Source: Secundilactobacillus odoratitofui DSM 19909 = JCM 15043 (GTDB lineage Bacteria; Bacillota; Bacilli; Lactobacillales; Lactobacillaceae). From it: a DNA stretch of 64,000 nt. The notes below the pieces were generated by a model that was given only the letters and a program-made list of their open reading frames with translations, did no database searches and was not told the DNA's origin. The position numbers and the translations under genes were made by a program. This document shows, piece by piece, positions 22,323 to 32,549 of the stretch (the stretch's first letter is position 1; each line of letters begins with the position of its first letter). The stretch covers positions 224,526 to 288,525 of the forward strand of contig NZ_AZEE01000030.1 of the NCBI RefSeq assembly GCF_001434895.1, written 5' to 3'.

Positions 22323-22865
22323 ATGGCTAATCGTTTACAAGAAAAGTACACTAAAGAAATTGTTCCATCAATGATCGAAAAGTTCAGCTATTCTTCTGTT
22401 ATGCAAGCACCAAAGCTTGACAAGATTGTGTTGAACATGGGTGTTGGTGATGCAACGACTAATGCTAAGAACTTGGATGAAGCAGTTGAAGAACTTGGTT
22501 TGATTTCAGGCCAAAAGCCTTTAATTACTAAAGCCAAGAAGTCAATCGCCGGTTTCCGTTTGCGTGAAGGTAACGCAATTGGTGCCAAGGTTACATTACG
22601 TGGTGAACGTATGTATGACTTCTTAGACAAGCTAGTTAACGTTTCATTACCACGTGTTCGTGACTTCCATGGTATCAGTTCTCGCGCCTTTGATGGTCGT
22701 GGTAACTATACGCTCGGGGTTCGTGAACAATTGATTTTCCCAGAAATCAACTATGATAACGTTAACCGTGTTCGTGGTCTTGACATTGTTATTGTAACAA
22801 CTGCCAACTCAGACGAAGAATCACGCGAGTTGTTAACACAACTTGGCATGCCATTTACTAAGTAA
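22323..22865 (+). CDS. rplE: 50S ribosomal protein L5
   Basis: L5 binds 5S rRNA in the central protuberance. The 180-residue product contains [13 protein letters not shown] and the C-terminal [18 protein letters not shown], typical of the bacterial family. Confidence 0.97.
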   Translation: MANRLQEKYTKEIVPSMIEKFSYSSVMQAPKLDKIVLNMGVGDATTNAKNLDEAVEELGLISGQKPLITKAKKSIAGFRLREGNAIGAKVTLRGERMYDFLDKLVNVSLPRVRDFHGISSRAFDGRGNYTLGVREQLIFPEINYDNVNRVRGLDIVIVTTANSDEESRELLTQLGMPFTK

Positions 22866-22878
22866 GGAGGGTATTATT

Positions 22879-23064
22879 GTGGCTAAAAAATCATTAATTG
22901 TTAAGAGTCAGCGTCCAGCTAAGTACTCGACACAAGCTTATACGCGTTGCGAACGTTGTGGTCGTCCACATTCAGTTTATCGCAAATTCCACTTATGCCG
23001 ACTTTGCTTACGGGATCTTGCCCACAAGGGTCAAATTCCTGGCATGAAGAAAGCTAGCTGGTAA
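22879..23064 (+). CDS. rpsN: 30S ribosomal protein S14 type Z (zinc-binding)
   Basis: S14 helps assemble the 30S head. The start is GTG at 22879 behind AAGGAGGG, giving 61 residues. The four zinc ligands are present as CERC and CRLC, so this is the short zinc-requiring C+ form. Some lactobacilli also carry a longer zinc-independent paralogue elsewhere. An upstream in-frame ATG at 22843 lies inside rplE and is rejected. Confidence 0.95.
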   Translation: MAKKSLIVKSQRPAKYSTQAYTRCERCGRPHSVYRKFHLCRLCLRDLAHKGQIPGMKKASW

Positions 23065-23093
23065 TATTTCATAACAAAGGAGGATAAACGTTA

Positions 23094-23492
23094 ATGTCTA
23101 TGACTGACCCAATTGCAGACTTCTTGACTCGGATCCGTAACGCCAACATGGTTTACCACGAATCATTAGAAGTACCTGCATCAAAGATGAAGCGCGACAT
23201 CGCTGAAATTTTGAAGCGTGAAGGTTTCATTCGCGACGTTGAATATATCGAAGATAACAAACAAGGCATCATTCGTGTATTTTTGAAGTACGGCCGCGAT
23301 AAGCAACGTGTTATTTCTGGTTTGAAGCGTATTTCAAAGCCAGGTTTACGTACTTACGTTAAGTCTGACGCTGTTCCTAAGGTACTTAATGGTTTAGGAA
23401 TTGCAATCATCTCAACATCAGAAGGTGTTGTTACTGATAAAGAAGCACGTGCAAAGAAAATCGGTGGCGAAGTTCTCGCCTACGTTTGGTAA
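23094..23492 (+). CDS. rpsH: 30S ribosomal protein S8
   Basis: S8 binds the central domain of 16S rRNA; in E. coli it is the spc operon autoregulator. The 132-residue product has [16 protein letters not shown] at the start and [20 protein letters not shown] near the end. A second ATG at 23100 is a possible start. Confidence 0.97.
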   Translation: MSMTDPIADFLTRIRNANMVYHESLEVPASKMKRDIAEILKREGFIRDVEYIEDNKQGIIRVFLKYGRDKQRVISGLKRISKPGLRTYVKSDAVPKVLNGLGIAIISTSEGVVTDKEARAKKIGGEVLAYVW

Positions 23493-23522
23493 TACTTTAA
23501 AAAGCAGGGAGGTGTCTACTAA

Positions 23523-24056
23523 ATGAGTCGTATTGGTTACAAGACAGTTACTATTCCAGATGGTGTTGATGTTAAGCGCGACGGTAACGATGTTACTGTA
23601 AAGGGCCCAAAGGGTACCATTACTCGTACTTTCTCACCAATTATCACCATGAACGTTGCAGACGGCGAAGTTAACTTTGACCGTCCTGATGACAACAACA
23701 AGACCCGTGCCTTACACGGAACTACTCGTGCCAACTTCAACAACATGGTTGAAGGGGTTACTAAGGGTTTCAGCAAGACATTGAAGCTTGTCGGTGTTGG
23801 TTACCGTGCCCAATTAAAGGGTAAGTTGATCTTGAGTGTGGGTTACTCAAACCCAGTTGAAATGGACGTTCCTTCAGACTTGAAGGTTGAAGTTCCTGAC
23901 AACAATACAATCAACATCAGCGGTATCAGCAAGCAAGAAGTCGGTGACTTCGCTGCTGAAGTCCGTGCCGTTCGTTCACCAGAACCTTACAAGGGTAAAG
24001 GTATTCGTTACGAAAACGAACACATCAGCCTTAAAGAAGGTAAAACTGGTAAGTAA
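23523..24056 (+). CDS. rplF: 50S ribosomal protein L6
   Basis: L6 lies near the GTPase-associated centre. The 177-residue product has two L6 folds and the conserved C-terminal [16 protein letters not shown]. Confidence 0.97.
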   Translation: MSRIGYKTVTIPDGVDVKRDGNDVTVKGPKGTITRTFSPIITMNVADGEVNFDRPDDNNKTRALHGTTRANFNNMVEGVTKGFSKTLKLVGVGYRAQLKGKLILSVGYSNPVEMDVPSDLKVEVPDNNTINISGISKQEVGDFAAEVRAVRSPEPYKGKGIRYENEHISLKEGKTGK

Positions 24057-24099
24057 TGCTGCATAAGCAGTTAACAAATAATTTAAAGAGGTGACTATT

Positions 24100-24456
24100 T
24101 TGATTTCGAAACCAGATAAGAACAAGACACGTCAAAAGCGTCATATGCGTGTCCGGAACAAGATTTCTGGTACTGCAGAGCGCCCACGCTTAAATGTTTT
24201 CCGTTCAAACAAAAACATCTACGCTCAAGTAATTGATGACGTAGCGGGTGTGACGCTGGTCAGTGCCTCGACATTAGATAGTGAAGTAGCAGCAGGTAAC
24301 AAGACTGAACAAGCCACTTTAGTTGGTAAGCTTGTTGCAGAACGTGCTGCTGCCAAGAAGATTTCCGAAGTTGTTTTTGATCGTGGCGGTTACTTATACC
24401 ACGGCCGTGTGCAAGCATTGGCAGAAGCAGCTCGTGAAAACGGCTTGCAATTCTAA
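24100..24456 (+). CDS. rplR: 50S ribosomal protein L18
   Basis: L18 delivers 5S rRNA to the 50S subunit. I choose TTG at 24100, giving 118 residues that start [18 protein letters not shown] as in relatives. The in-frame GTG at 24091 is part of the AGAGGTG ribosome binding site. Confidence 0.94.
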   Translation: MISKPDKNKTRQKRHMRVRNKISGTAERPRLNVFRSNKNIYAQVIDDVAGVTLVSASTLDSEVAAGNKTEQATLVGKLVAERAAAKKISEVVFDRGGYLYHGRVQALAEAARENGLQF

Positions 24457-24476
24457 AAAAGGAGGAATAACCACTA

Positions 24477-24980
24477 ATGGCAAAGTTTATCGATCCTGAA
24501 AAGTTGGATCTTGAAGACAACGTTGTTGCGATCAACCGGATTACCAAAGTTGTAAAAGGTGGCCGTCGTCTCCGTTTTGCAGCCCTTGTTGTAGTTGGTG
24601 ATCACAATGGTCACGTTGGTTTTGGTACTGGTAAAGCGCAAGAAGTTCCAGAAGCCATCCGTAAGGCTGTTGAAGCTGCTCGCAAGAACTTAATTGAAGT
24701 GCCAATCGTTGGTACTACTATTCCACATGAAATCATCGGAACTTACGATGGTGGCCGGATTCTTTTGAAGCCTGCTGCTGAAGGTTCTGGGGTTGCTGCT
24801 GGTGGCGCCGTTCGTGCCGTCATGGAATTAGCTGGCGTTGCTGACGTCACTAGTAAGCGTCTTGGCTCTGATACACCAATCAACGCCATCCGTGCTACGT
24901 TTGAAGGTTTGAAACAACTCAAGCGTGCTGAAGAGGTTGCTGATTTACGTGGTGTTTCAGTTCAACACTTAGCTGAATAG
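24477..24980 (+). CDS. rpsE: 30S ribosomal protein S5
   Basis: S5 is important for decoding accuracy. The 167-residue product has the N-terminal double-stranded RNA-binding fold with [21 protein letters not shown]; the loop where spectinomycin resistance mutations arise is unaltered to the eye. Confidence 0.97.
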   Translation: MAKFIDPEKLDLEDNVVAINRITKVVKGGRRLRFAALVVVGDHNGHVGFGTGKAQEVPEAIRKAVEAARKNLIEVPIVGTTIPHEIIGTYDGGRILLKPAAEGSGVAAGGAVRAVMELAGVADVTSKRLGSDTPINAIRATFEGLKQLKRAEEVADLRGVSVQHLAE

Positions 24981-24992
24981 GAGGAGCTCAAC

Positions 24993-25175
24993 ATGGCTGA
25001 TTTAAAAGTTACTTTGATCCACAGTGTTGCCCACCGTCTTCCTAAACAACGTAAAATCGTTGAAGCCCTTGGCTTAAAGAAGGTTAATAGCTCTGTTGTT
25101 CGTCCGGACAACGCTGCTACTCGTGGTGCATTGTTCCAAATCGCCCACTTGATCAAAGTTGAAGAAGTAAAGTAA
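24993..25175 (+). CDS. rpmD: 50S ribosomal protein L30
   Basis: This is a 60-residue L30 protein ([25 protein letters not shown]). It sits in the usual place between rpsE and rplO with a 12-bp gap and a GGAGG ribosome binding site. Confidence 0.96.
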   Translation: MADLKVTLIHSVAHRLPKQRKIVEALGLKKVNSSVVRPDNAATRGALFQIAHLIKVEEVK

Positions 25176-25202
25176 TTACTAAATAAGGAGGTGCCTTCAT
25201 TC

Positions 25203-25640
25203 ATGAAGTTGAACGAATTACAACCATCTGAAGGATCACGTTTTACGCGTTCACGTAAAGGCCGTGGTCGTTCTGCTGGTAACGGTAAGACATCAGGTCG
25301 TGGCCAAAAGGGTCAAAAGGCTCGTAGCAAGACCCGTCTTGGTTTCGAAGGTGGCCAGATGCCACTTTACCGTCGGATTCCAAAGCGTGGGTTTACTAAC
25401 ATTAACCGCAAGGAATATGCTTTAGTTAACCTTTCAACGCTTAATGATCGTTTCGAAGATGGTGCAGAAGTAACACCTGTAGCATTGGTTGAAGCCGGCA
25501 TCGTTAAAAACGAAAAAGACGGTATCAAAGTATTAGGTAACGGAGAAATCTCAAAGAAGCTTACGGTTAAAGCACACAAGTTTTCTGCTAGTGCTAGCGC
25601 CGCAATCGAAGCTGCAGGCGGTAAAACTGAGGTGATTTAA
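25203..25640 (+). CDS. rplO: 50S ribosomal protein L15
   Basis: L15 is a late 50S assembly protein. ATG at 25203 gives 145 residues starting [21 protein letters not shown]; the GTG at 25191 is part of the GGAGGTG ribosome binding site. Its stop shares a base with the secY start. Confidence 0.96.
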   Translation: MKLNELQPSEGSRFTRSRKGRGRSAGNGKTSGRGQKGQKARSKTRLGFEGGQMPLYRRIPKRGFTNINRKEYALVNLSTLNDRFEDGAEVTPVALVEAGIVKNEKDGIKVLGNGEISKKLTVKAHKFSASASAAIEAAGGKTEVI

Positions 25641-26953
25641 TGCTTTCGACCATGAAAAACGCGTTTAAAGTTAAAGACATTCGAAATAAGATTCTCTTTA
25701 CACTGATGGTTTTGGTTGTCTTCCGGATTGGCTCCTACATTACTGTGCCAGGAGTTAATGCGAAGGCATTACAAAGCGTTGCGTCTTCAGGATTGGTTAG
25801 CATTTTAAACATGTTCAGTGGTGGTGGCTTAACTAACTACTCTATCTTCGCGATGGGGGTTTCGCCTTACATCACCGCACAAATTGTGATCCAACTTCTA
25901 CAGATGGATATCGTACCTCGATATGTAGAATGGAGTAAGCAAGGGGAAGTTGGTCGACGGAAGTTGAATCAACACACACGGTACTTAACGATTATCTTGG
26001 CGTTTGTGCAATCGATTGGGATTACGGCAGGGTTTAATACCTTGAGTAGTTTGAATTTGGTTCAAAACCCAGGTTTTAAGACGTATGCGATGATTGGGCT
26101 TGTGTTGACTGGTGGAACCATGTTAACCACTTGGATGGGTGATATGATTACTGATCACGGTTTAGGAAACGGTGTGTCAATGATTATCTTCGCCGGGATT
26201 ATTGCCAGAATGCCTACGGGCTTGCAAATGTTGTACCAAAACTATTTGCAGAACCTGACAAAATCCGACTGGTGGCAAGGTGCTCTGATTGTGGTTGGAC
26301 TGTTGATTATCGTGTTGATCATCGTGACGTTTGTGACGTGGGTTCAACAGGCTGATCGTAAGATTCCAATCCAATATACGCGTCGTGTTTCTGGCGATCC
26401 TGATAGTAGTTATCTACCATTAAAGGTTAACGTCGCTGGAGTTATTCCAGTTATTTTTGCGAGTTCGTTTATTGCAACGCCACAAACCATCTTGATGGCG
26501 TTCGCGAATAACCACTCAGAAGATACTTGGTATCAAGTCATGACCAATATCTTCAACATGCAATCAACTGGCGGGACAATCTTATACACCATTTTGATTG
26601 TGCTGTTCACGTTCTTCTATGCGTTTGTTCAGGTTAACCCTCAAAAATTATCTGAGAATTTACAGAAGCAAGGGAGTTATATCCCAGGCGTCTGGCCCGG
26701 TCATGAAACTCAAGTTTACGTTTCAAACTTATTGATGCGTTTGAGTACGGTCGGTGCATTATTCTTAGGGTTGGTTGCATTGATTCCACTAGTTGCTCAA
26801 AACGTTTGGAATTTGGATGAATCAATTGGACTTGGTGGTACTAGTTTACTTATTGTTGTTGGTGTCGCTATTCAAACGATTCAACAGATTGAAGGGTTGA
26901 TGATGAAGCGGACTTACGTTGGTTTCATCCAAGATACCCGTCCAACTGAATGA
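25640..26953 (+). CDS. secY: Protein translocase subunit SecY
   Basis: SecY is the channel-forming subunit of the Sec translocon. The 437-residue protein has about ten membrane helices. The plug and second-helix region (GLVSILNMFSGGGLTNYSIFAMGVSPYITA) and the cytoplasmic loop with KIPIQYTRR are typical. It is coupled to rplO through TAATG. It exports the secreted proteins encoded later in the window. Confidence 0.97.
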   Translation: MLSTMKNAFKVKDIRNKILFTLMVLVVFRIGSYITVPGVNAKALQSVASSGLVSILNMFSGGGLTNYSIFAMGVSPYITAQIVIQLLQMDIVPRYVEWSKQGEVGRRKLNQHTRYLTIILAFVQSIGITAGFNTLSSLNLVQNPGFKTYAMIGLVLTGGTMLTTWMGDMITDHGLGNGVSMIIFAGIIARMPTGLQMLYQNYLQNLTKSDWWQGALIVVGLLIIVLIIVTFVTWVQQADRKIPIQYTRRVSGDPDSSYLPLKVNVAGVIPVIFASSFIATPQTILMAFANNHSEDTWYQVMTNIFNMQSTGGTILYTILIVLFTFFYAFVQVNPQKLSENLQKQGSYIPGVWPGHETQVYVSNLLMRLSTVGALFLGLVALIPLVAQNVWNLDESIGLGGTSLLIVVGVAIQTIQQIEGLMMKRTYVGFIQDTRPTE

Positions 26954-27025
26954 GACGAGTAATGGTGTGGTGACCTGGTTCAGCACACCTTCTTGTCATT
27001 TACAAGACTGCTAGGAGGTAACGAA

Positions 27026-27685
27026 ATGTCAATGAATTTAATTTTAATGGGCTTACCTGGTGCAGGTAAGGGAACCCAAGCACAAAAAATCGTTGAAGAC
27101 TTTGATATCCAACATATCTCAACTGGTGACATTTTCCGTGAAGCCATGAAGAATGAAACCAAGATGGGATTGGAAGCAAAGAAGTTCATCGATAAAGGTG
27201 AGTTAGTTCCTGATGAAGTCACAAACGGGATCGTCAAAGAGCGTTTGGCTCAAGACGATGTTGCGAAGGGCTACATGCTAGACGGTTATCCAAGAACCAT
27301 TGATCAGGCTGAAGCGCTCGATCAATTTGGTGCCGAACTGGATCGTAATGTGGATGCTGTGATCAACATCCACGTTGAACCTGAAGTATTGATTGAACGG
27401 CTATCTGGCCGATATATTTGTCGGACATGCGGTGCGACCTATCACAAGGTTTATAACCCAACGAAGGTTCCAGGCACTTGTGATGTTTGCGGCGGTCATG
27501 ATTTTTACCAGCGTGAAGATGACAAACCGGAAACGGTTAAGAATCGTTTAGATGTTAACTTGAAGATGAATACACCACTCGTTGATTTTTACCAACAAAA
27601 GGGTGTTCTTCATACGGTTGACGGCGATCGTGATATCAACGATGTTTACGATGATATCAAAGCTATTCTTAGTCAACTTGCCTAA
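27026..27685 (+). CDS. adk: Adenylate kinase
   Basis: Adenylate kinase interconverts ATP + AMP and 2 ADP. ATG at 27026 is placed by AGGAGG at 27013-27018, giving 219 residues. The P loop is [10 protein letters not shown]. The LID domain carries four Cys (CRTC and CDVC), the zinc-binding Gram-positive type. It is cotranscribed with secY, as usual. Confidence 0.97.
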   Translation: MSMNLILMGLPGAGKGTQAQKIVEDFDIQHISTGDIFREAMKNETKMGLEAKKFIDKGELVPDEVTNGIVKERLAQDDVAKGYMLDGYPRTIDQAEALDQFGAELDRNVDAVINIHVEPEVLIERLSGRYICRTCGATYHKVYNPTKVPGTCDVCGGHDFYQREDDKPETVKNRLDVNLKMNTPLVDFYQQKGVLHTVDGDRDINDVYDDIKAILSQLA

Positions 27686-27710
27686 ATGTCCTCTAGCGTA
27701 TGGAAGTCCT

Positions 27711-27739
27711 TGCTTCACAGGTTATGGTGTGGTAAACTA
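27711..27739 (+). promoter_or_regulatory. Possible internal promoter before infA
   Basis: TTGCTT and TAAACT are separated by 17 bp, just after adk. The 80-nt leader that follows includes a CCTCAATT/AATTGGGG hairpin. A second promoter here would separate infA-rpmJ-rpsM from secY-adk. Confidence 0.5.
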
Positions 27740-27820
27740 ACTCAGGTTAGCCTCAATTACAATTGGGGCAGTCCGGGCAATAATTAATCATAGTCAATAA
27801 TCACTCAAGGGGGTACATTC

Positions 27821-28036
27821 GTGGCAAAAGATGTCATCGAAGTTGAAGGTAAAGTCACTGAAACACTGCCCAACGCAATGTTTCGGGTCGAACTAGAAAA
27901 CGGTCATGAGATTTTGGCACACGTTTCTGGTAAGATTCGGATGCACTACATTCGAATTTTACCTGGAGACCGTGTCACTGTTGAGATGTCGCCGTATGAT
28001 TTAACCAAGGGCCGAATCACTTATCGGTTTAAGTAA
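27821..28036 (+). CDS. infA: Translation initiation factor IF-1
   Basis: IF-1 blocks the A site during initiation. The 71-residue OB-fold protein starts [20 protein letters not shown] and ends [11 protein letters not shown] start behind AAGGGGG. Confidence 0.97.
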   Translation: MAKDVIEVEGKVTETLPNAMFRVELENGHEILAHVSGKIRMHYIRILPGDRVTVEMSPYDLTKGRITYRFK

Positions 28037-28081
28037 ACGGCTTTTTGGTTTGCATTAAGACAATAGGAGGTTTAGATTCCC

Positions 28082-28201
28082 ATGAAAGTAAGACCATCTG
28101 TTAAAAAAATGTGCGATCACTGTAAAGTAATCAAGCGTAAGGGTCGAGTAATGGTAATTTGCTCAGCTAACCCTAAGCACAAACAACGTCAAGGTAAATA
28201 A
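28082..28201 (+). CDS. rpmJ: 50S ribosomal protein L36
   Basis: This is a 39-residue protein that starts [20 protein letters not shown], with the zinc ligands CDHC, a third Cys in VICSANPKH and His, so it is the zinc-binding C+ form. AGGAGG lies 10 nt before the ATG. It sits in the usual place between infA and rpsM. Confidence 0.95.
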   Translation: MKVRPSVKKMCDHCKVIKRKGRVMVICSANPKHKQRQGK

Positions 28202-28229
28202 TTCATAATAATATTGGAGGTGCAACTTA

Positions 28230-28595
28230 ATGGCTCGTATTGCTGGAGTTGACTTGCCACGTGACAAGCGTATTGTCATTGGCTTAACTTACATTTTCGG
28301 AATTGGTAACACAACCGCACAAAAGATCATCGAAGAAACAGGCGTATCACCAGACGTTCGCGTTCGTGATTTAACCCCTGATGACGAAGATAAGATCCGT
28401 GCAGCCGTTGACAACTATCAAGTCGAAGGTGACTTACGTCGTGAAGTAAGCTTGAACATCAAGCGTCTTCAAGAAATCGGTTCATACCGTGGTATGCGTC
28501 ACCGTCGTGGTTTGCCTGTTCGCGGTCAACACACGAAGAACAACGCCCGCACTCGTAAAGGTAAAGCTACTGCGATTGCTGGTAAGAAGAAATAA
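28230..28595 (+). CDS. rpsM: 30S ribosomal protein S13
   Basis: S13 contacts P-site tRNA and forms bridges to the 50S subunit. It is 121 residues, with [20 protein letters not shown] and the basic C-terminal [19 protein letters not shown]. Confidence 0.97.
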   Translation: MARIAGVDLPRDKRIVIGLTYIFGIGNTTAQKIIEETGVSPDVRVRDLTPDDEDKIRAAVDNYQVEGDLRREVSLNIKRLQEIGSYRGMRHRRGLPVRGQHTKNNARTRKGKATAIAGKKK

Positions 28596-28622
28596 TCATT
28601 TAAAAGGAGGTTATGACGTTTT

Positions 28623-29012
28623 ATGGCAACTAGAAAAACTTCGCGCAAACGCCGCGTAAAGAAGAATATCGAGTCTGGTGTTGCTCATATTCACTCAACA
28701 TTTAACAACACTCTGGTCATGATTACTGACATGCAAGGTAACGCTATTGCTTGGTCATCAGCTGGTTCATTAGGTTTTAAGGGTAGTCGTAAGTCAACAC
28801 CATTTGCCGCACAAATGGCTGCTGAAGCTGCTGCTAAAGGCTCAATGGAACATGGCATGAAGACTGTTGAAGTTGCTGTTAAGGGCCCAGGTTCTGGCCG
28901 TGAAGCCGCAATCCGTGCTTTACAAGCAACTGGTCTTGAAGTAACTGCCATTCGGGACGTAACTCCAGTTCCTCATAATGGTTCTCGTCCTCCGAAGCGC
29001 CGTCGAGTATAG
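28623..29012 (+). CDS. rpsK: 30S ribosomal protein S11
   Basis: S11 lies on the 30S platform. The 129-residue product has [20 protein letters not shown] and ends [18 protein letters not shown], as in all bacterial homologues. Confidence 0.97.
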   Translation: MATRKTSRKRRVKKNIESGVAHIHSTFNNTLVMITDMQGNAIAWSSAGSLGFKGSRKSTPFAAQMAAEAAAKGSMEHGMKTVEVAVKGPGSGREAAIRALQATGLEVTAIRDVTPVPHNGSRPPKRRRV

Positions 29013-29100
29013 TGTATCCCGTTTTAGTGGACATGCGAGTACTACATGATGGGACTTATTTATATGGCTCAACGCGTTTTGAAAGGGGTAAAAGATAAGA

Positions 29101-30048
29101 ATGATCGAATTCGAAAAGCCTAACATTCACAAAATTGAAGAAAGCGACGATTATGGCAAATTTGTCGTTGAACCGCTCGAACGAGGTTATGGAACCACGT
29201 TGGGGAATTCTTTAAGACGAATTCTGCTTTCATCGTTACCTGGTGCTGCTGTCACAAGTATTCAAATTGATGGTGTTTTGCACGAGTTTTCAACTATTGA
29301 AGGCGTCGTGGAAGACGTCACTCAAATCATCTTGAATACCAAGAAGATTTCGTTAAAACTTGAAGGACCCGACGATGAGATCGAATCAATGGAGATCGAT
29401 GTTAAGGGACCTGCTCAAGTGACGGCTGGTGACATTACCGCGGACAGCGATGTTACCATCCTCAATCCTGATCTTTATATTGCGACTGTCGCTGAAGGTG
29501 CAACCTTCCATATGCGAATGACTGCAAATAAGGGTCGCGGCTACGTTTCCGCTGACCGGAACAAGGCTAAGGAAGATATGCCAATTGGCGTTTTGCCTAT
29601 TGACTCTATTTATACCCCAATCGAACGTGTTAACTATCAGGTGGAAAACACGCGAGTTGGTCAAAGAGATGACTATGATAAACTAACTTTGGATGTTTGG
29701 ACTGATAGTTCGATTACGCCAAGTGAGTCAATCAGTCTCGCTGCCAAGATTTTAACGGAACACTTAGCAATGTTCGTTGATTTAACTGACGAAGCTAAGA
29801 ACGCTGAAATCATGGTTGAAAAAGAAGAAACCCATAAGGAAAAGATGCTTGAAATGACCATCGAAGAACTTGATTTATCAGTTCGGTCATACAACTGTCT
29901 TAAGCGTGCCGGGATCAACACTGTTCAAGAGTTGACCAACAAGACGGAAGCCGACATGATGAAGGTTCGTAACTTGGGCCGTAAGTCATTGGAAGAAGTT
30001 AAGGCTAAGCTTAACGATCTTGGGTTATCACTTCGTAAAGAAGATTAA
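29101..30048 (+). CDS. rpoA: DNA-directed RNA polymerase subunit alpha
   Basis: The alpha dimer scaffolds core polymerase assembly and its C-terminal domain binds UP elements and activators. The 315-residue product has the N-terminal domain with [20 protein letters not shown]. The C-terminal domain carries the helix-hairpin-helix [16 protein letters not shown]. It is in the alpha cluster between rpsK and rplQ. Confidence 0.97.
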   Translation: MIEFEKPNIHKIEESDDYGKFVVEPLERGYGTTLGNSLRRILLSSLPGAAVTSIQIDGVLHEFSTIEGVVEDVTQIILNTKKISLKLEGPDDEIESMEIDVKGPAQVTAGDITADSDVTILNPDLYIATVAEGATFHMRMTANKGRGYVSADRNKAKEDMPIGVLPIDSIYTPIERVNYQVENTRVGQRDDYDKLTLDVWTDSSITPSESISLAAKILTEHLAMFVDLTDEAKNAEIMVEKEETHKEKMLEMTIEELDLSVRSYNCLKRAGINTVQELTNKTEADMMKVRNLGRKSLEEVKAKLNDLGLSLRKED

Positions 30049-30072
30049 TTAAACAAAGGAGGGTATCTACTA

Positions 30073-30456
30073 ATGAGTTACCGTAAATTGCAACGAACAA
30101 GTTCACAACGTCGGGCCTTACTTCGGGATTTAACCACTGAATTATTGATTCATGGCCAAATCAAGACCACTGAAGCCCGTGCTAAAGAAGTACGTTCTAC
30201 TACTGACAAAATGATCAGCTTAGGTAAGCGTGGTGACTTGCACGCCCGTCGTCAAGCCGCTGCATTCCTTCGTGACGTAGTTGCTGATGTTAAGGAAGAT
30301 GGCGACACTGTCCAAATCTCAACTGCATTACAAAAGTTATTCAGTGAAGTTGCTCCTAAGTACGCTGACCGTAACGGTGGTTACACACGTATCTTAAAGA
30401 CCATGCCTCGTCGTGGCGATGGCGCACAAATGGTTATTTTACAACTTGTTGATTAA
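30073..30456 (+). CDS. rplQ: 50S ribosomal protein L17
   Basis: L17 is at the tunnel exit. The 127-residue product starts [19 protein letters not shown] and ends [16 protein letters not shown]. It is last gene of the superoperon. Confidence 0.97.
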   Translation: MSYRKLQRTSSQRRALLRDLTTELLIHGQIKTTEARAKEVRSTTDKMISLGKRGDLHARRQAAAFLRDVVADVKEDGDTVQISTALQKLFSEVAPKYADRNGGYTRILKTMPRRGDGAQMVILQLVD

Positions 30457-30576
30457 TTTCAATCAGTAATCGTGATCAGCTCTATTGCTGATCGCAATAG
30501 AATCACACCAAGTTTATAGTATAAAGCGTTATGATGATGAAGGTTTTCAAGTCTAGCTTGAATGCGGCGCGAGTCG

Positions 30577-30608
30577 TGCACTATTTACTTGGTAGTGATT
30601 TTTTTGTG
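30577..30608 (+). terminator. Terminator downstream of rplQ
   Basis: CACTA...TAGTG is followed by ATTTTTTT. A second, T-less hairpin GATCAGC/GCTGATC lies upstream at about 30475-30495. Confidence 0.6.
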
Positions 30609-30654
30609 TCTTAAATTCGAGTTGATGCTTTTGCTGATGCCATCAGAGTTAATA

Positions 30655-30698
30655 AAACAGCACTTCGACGTCCAATATGGCATCGAAGTGCTGTTTTT
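30655..30698. terminator. Bidirectional terminator between rplQ and ndh
   Basis: CAGCACTTCGA pairs perfectly with TCGAAGTGCTG and has AAAA on the left and TTTTT on the right. It can end the superoperon on the plus strand and the NADH dehydrogenase gene on the minus strand. Confidence 0.85.
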
Positions 30699-30721
30699 AG
30701 GTTTATTGAATGTGAGTTTGA

Positions 30722-32365
30722 TTATTTCTGACGATAAATCGAACGTGGCGTACCATAACGTGATTTGCTCCAAGTTCGTTGTAACCACGGCACGAACCAA
30801 ACGTCTAAGCCAAATGTTCGACCAGAGCCGTTGAGTAAGGCGAAAGCGACGAATAGTATCCAACTAGCCGGCCAAGTGTGGACCAGGAATAAGAAGCCCA
30901 AGATGACTAAGAAGTTGGCACACCAAGTTGCCAAGCCAAAGAAAATTAAGGCGCCAAGAATCACTTCAACCGTCCCCATGGCAGGTGACAAGGTTGTCAT
31001 GAAACCAGCAGTACCACCCATGTTACTCATCCCATCGATGAATAGTGCAAGGCCGAAGAATAAACGGAGTGGTAAGGTCCACAGTACGTTGGTGTTAGTA
31101 GCGGTGTTGCTACCAAGCACCGTTCGCTTATTAGCAGTCTTGAAAATTTCATCGCGGAGGTATTTTTGAATGGCATACCCAGAACGAATTCGGGTGAAGT
31201 AAAGCAGGTTACCACCATGCTTCATGGCAGTGGCGAACCAGCCACGCACGCGTTTGCCACCGAAGACTTGGGCAATCCCATAACGGTAACCAAATGAAAC
31301 CATGAAGCCCATATTCTTGTCCGTGAAGGCTTGGTAGTTACTTGTGCCATTAATGTCTTCAGCCATGTTGTTAGCAACGACGTAGGCCTCAAATTCAGCT
31401 TCTTGCGCCGTTTGAGGAACGGCACGTTCAGCACCTTCTTCAGTTGCGTTGGCGTCGTCACCGGCAACGTAGATACTTTGATCTTCAAAGCCTTGCGCTT
31501 GCAAGTACTTGTTGGTGATCAATCGGCCACCACGACCAGCTTCGATACCAAATTCATCGGCGGTATGGTTGGTCTTAACACCAGCGGTCCAAACCAAGGT
31601 GTTGGTCTTGATTGGATCTTGTTCCTTGATTTCAACTGAATCAGGGTTAACGGATGTGATCATTGAAGAAGTGCGAATCTCGATGCCATTATCCTTGATG
31701 TACTTTTCTGCGTGAGCAGCGTTCGTCCGATCAAGCATGTTAATAATGGTTGGTGCGGCTTCCACTAAGATCACTTTGATTTCGTCTGGGTCGATGCGGT
31801 TTTCCTTTGCTAATACCTGACGGAAATCAATTAATTCACCAATGGTTTCGGCACCGGTAAAACCGGAGCCACAGACAACTAAGGTTAAGAGCGCAGCCCG
31901 CTTTTCTGGATCGGTCTCAACGGCACCACGGCGGATGACGTCTTTAATGTGATCACGAAGGCGAATGGCGTCTTCCATTGACCAAAGCGTAAAGCCGTTT
32001 TCCTTAACACCCGGTGTGCCGAAGTCGTTTGGTTCCCCACCCATACTGATCAGTAAGCTATCATAAGGATAGCTACCGTTTTCGCCGACCACCGTCTTAT
32101 TGTCTTTATCAACTTGGGTCACCGTGTCAGTTACCAACTTAACGTTAGACGCATGATTGAATAAGTGCTGTAAATCATATTGAACTGCGTCTGGTTGAAC
32201 ACGCTCAGTAGCAACTTCGTGAAGTTGGGTCAAGTATGTGAAATACGAGTGACGATCAACTAAAGTAATCGTAACATCAGAATTAGATTTGAATCGTTTG
32301 GCGAGTTTCTTCGTAGCTAGCACCCCTGCGAATCCCGCACCAACGACAACGATATTTTTTGCCAT
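30722..32365 (-). CDS. ndh: Type II NADH dehydrogenase with C-terminal DoxX-like membrane domain
   Basis: NDH-2 oxidises NADH at the membrane face and reduces quinone without pumping protons. The 547-residue product begins with the FAD-binding motif VVVGAGFAGVLA. A second nucleotide-binding site near LVVCGSGFTGAE and an AGDDANA FAD motif follow. Normal NDH-2 ends near residue 400. Here about 130 further residues follow, with four likely membrane helices (WTLPLRLFFGLALFIDGMSN onward) that resemble the DoxX family. The fused domain probably anchors the enzyme or helps quinone access; this is inference. It is monocistronic and divergent from ecfA1. Confidence 0.88.
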   Translation of the reverse strand: MAKNIVVVGAGFAGVLATKKLAKRFKSNSDVTITLVDRHSYFTYLTQLHEVATERVQPDAVQYDLQHLFNHASNVKLVTDTVTQVDKDNKTVVGENGSYPYDSLLISMGGEPNDFGTPGVKENGFTLWSMEDAIRLRDHIKDVIRRGAVETDPEKRAALLTLVVCGSGFTGAETIGELIDFRQVLAKENRIDPDEIKVILVEAAPTIINMLDRTNAAHAEKYIKDNGIEIRTSSMITSVNPDSVEIKEQDPIKTNTLVWTAGVKTNHTADEFGIEAGRGGRLITNKYLQAQGFEDQSIYVAGDDANATEEGAERAVPQTAQEAEFEAYVVANNMAEDINGTSNYQAFTDKNMGFMVSFGYRYGIAQVFGGKRVRGWFATAMKHGGNLLYFTRIRSGYAIQKYLRDEIFKTANKRTVLGSNTATNTNVLWTLPLRLFFGLALFIDGMSNMGGTAGFMTTLSPAMGTVEVILGALIFFGLATWCANFLVILGFLFLVHTWPASWILFVAFALLNGSGRTFGLDVWFVPWLQRTWSKSRYGTPRSIYRQK

Positions 32366-32483
32366 TGATAGGCCTCCTAAAAATAAAATATTGTAAACGT
32401 TCTCCCACTAACATAATTATAGGCTAGATGACTGAGCAAAGTCTAATAAATAACCGTGATATTGCAAAAAATATTTGTGAAAT

Positions 32484-32512
32484 TGTCATTCTAAGGGCTA
32501 GATTTGTTATAA
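32484..32512 (+). promoter_or_regulatory. Probable promoter of the ecfA1-ecfA2-ecfT-truA operon
   Basis: An extended -10 TGTTATAAT lies about 40 bp before ecfA1. The best -35, TTGTCA, is 19 bp away, so the extended -10 probably carries recognition. The rest of the 32366-32549 divergent gap holds the ndh promoter side. Confidence 0.5.
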
Positions 32513-32549
32513 TGACGTGTGAATTTATTTTAATTGGAGAATTACGCGA

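Noticed and set aside
30562-30863. Overlapping frames between rplQ and ndh
   Set aside because: They span two terminator hairpins and the end of ndh; the encoded sequences resemble no protein.
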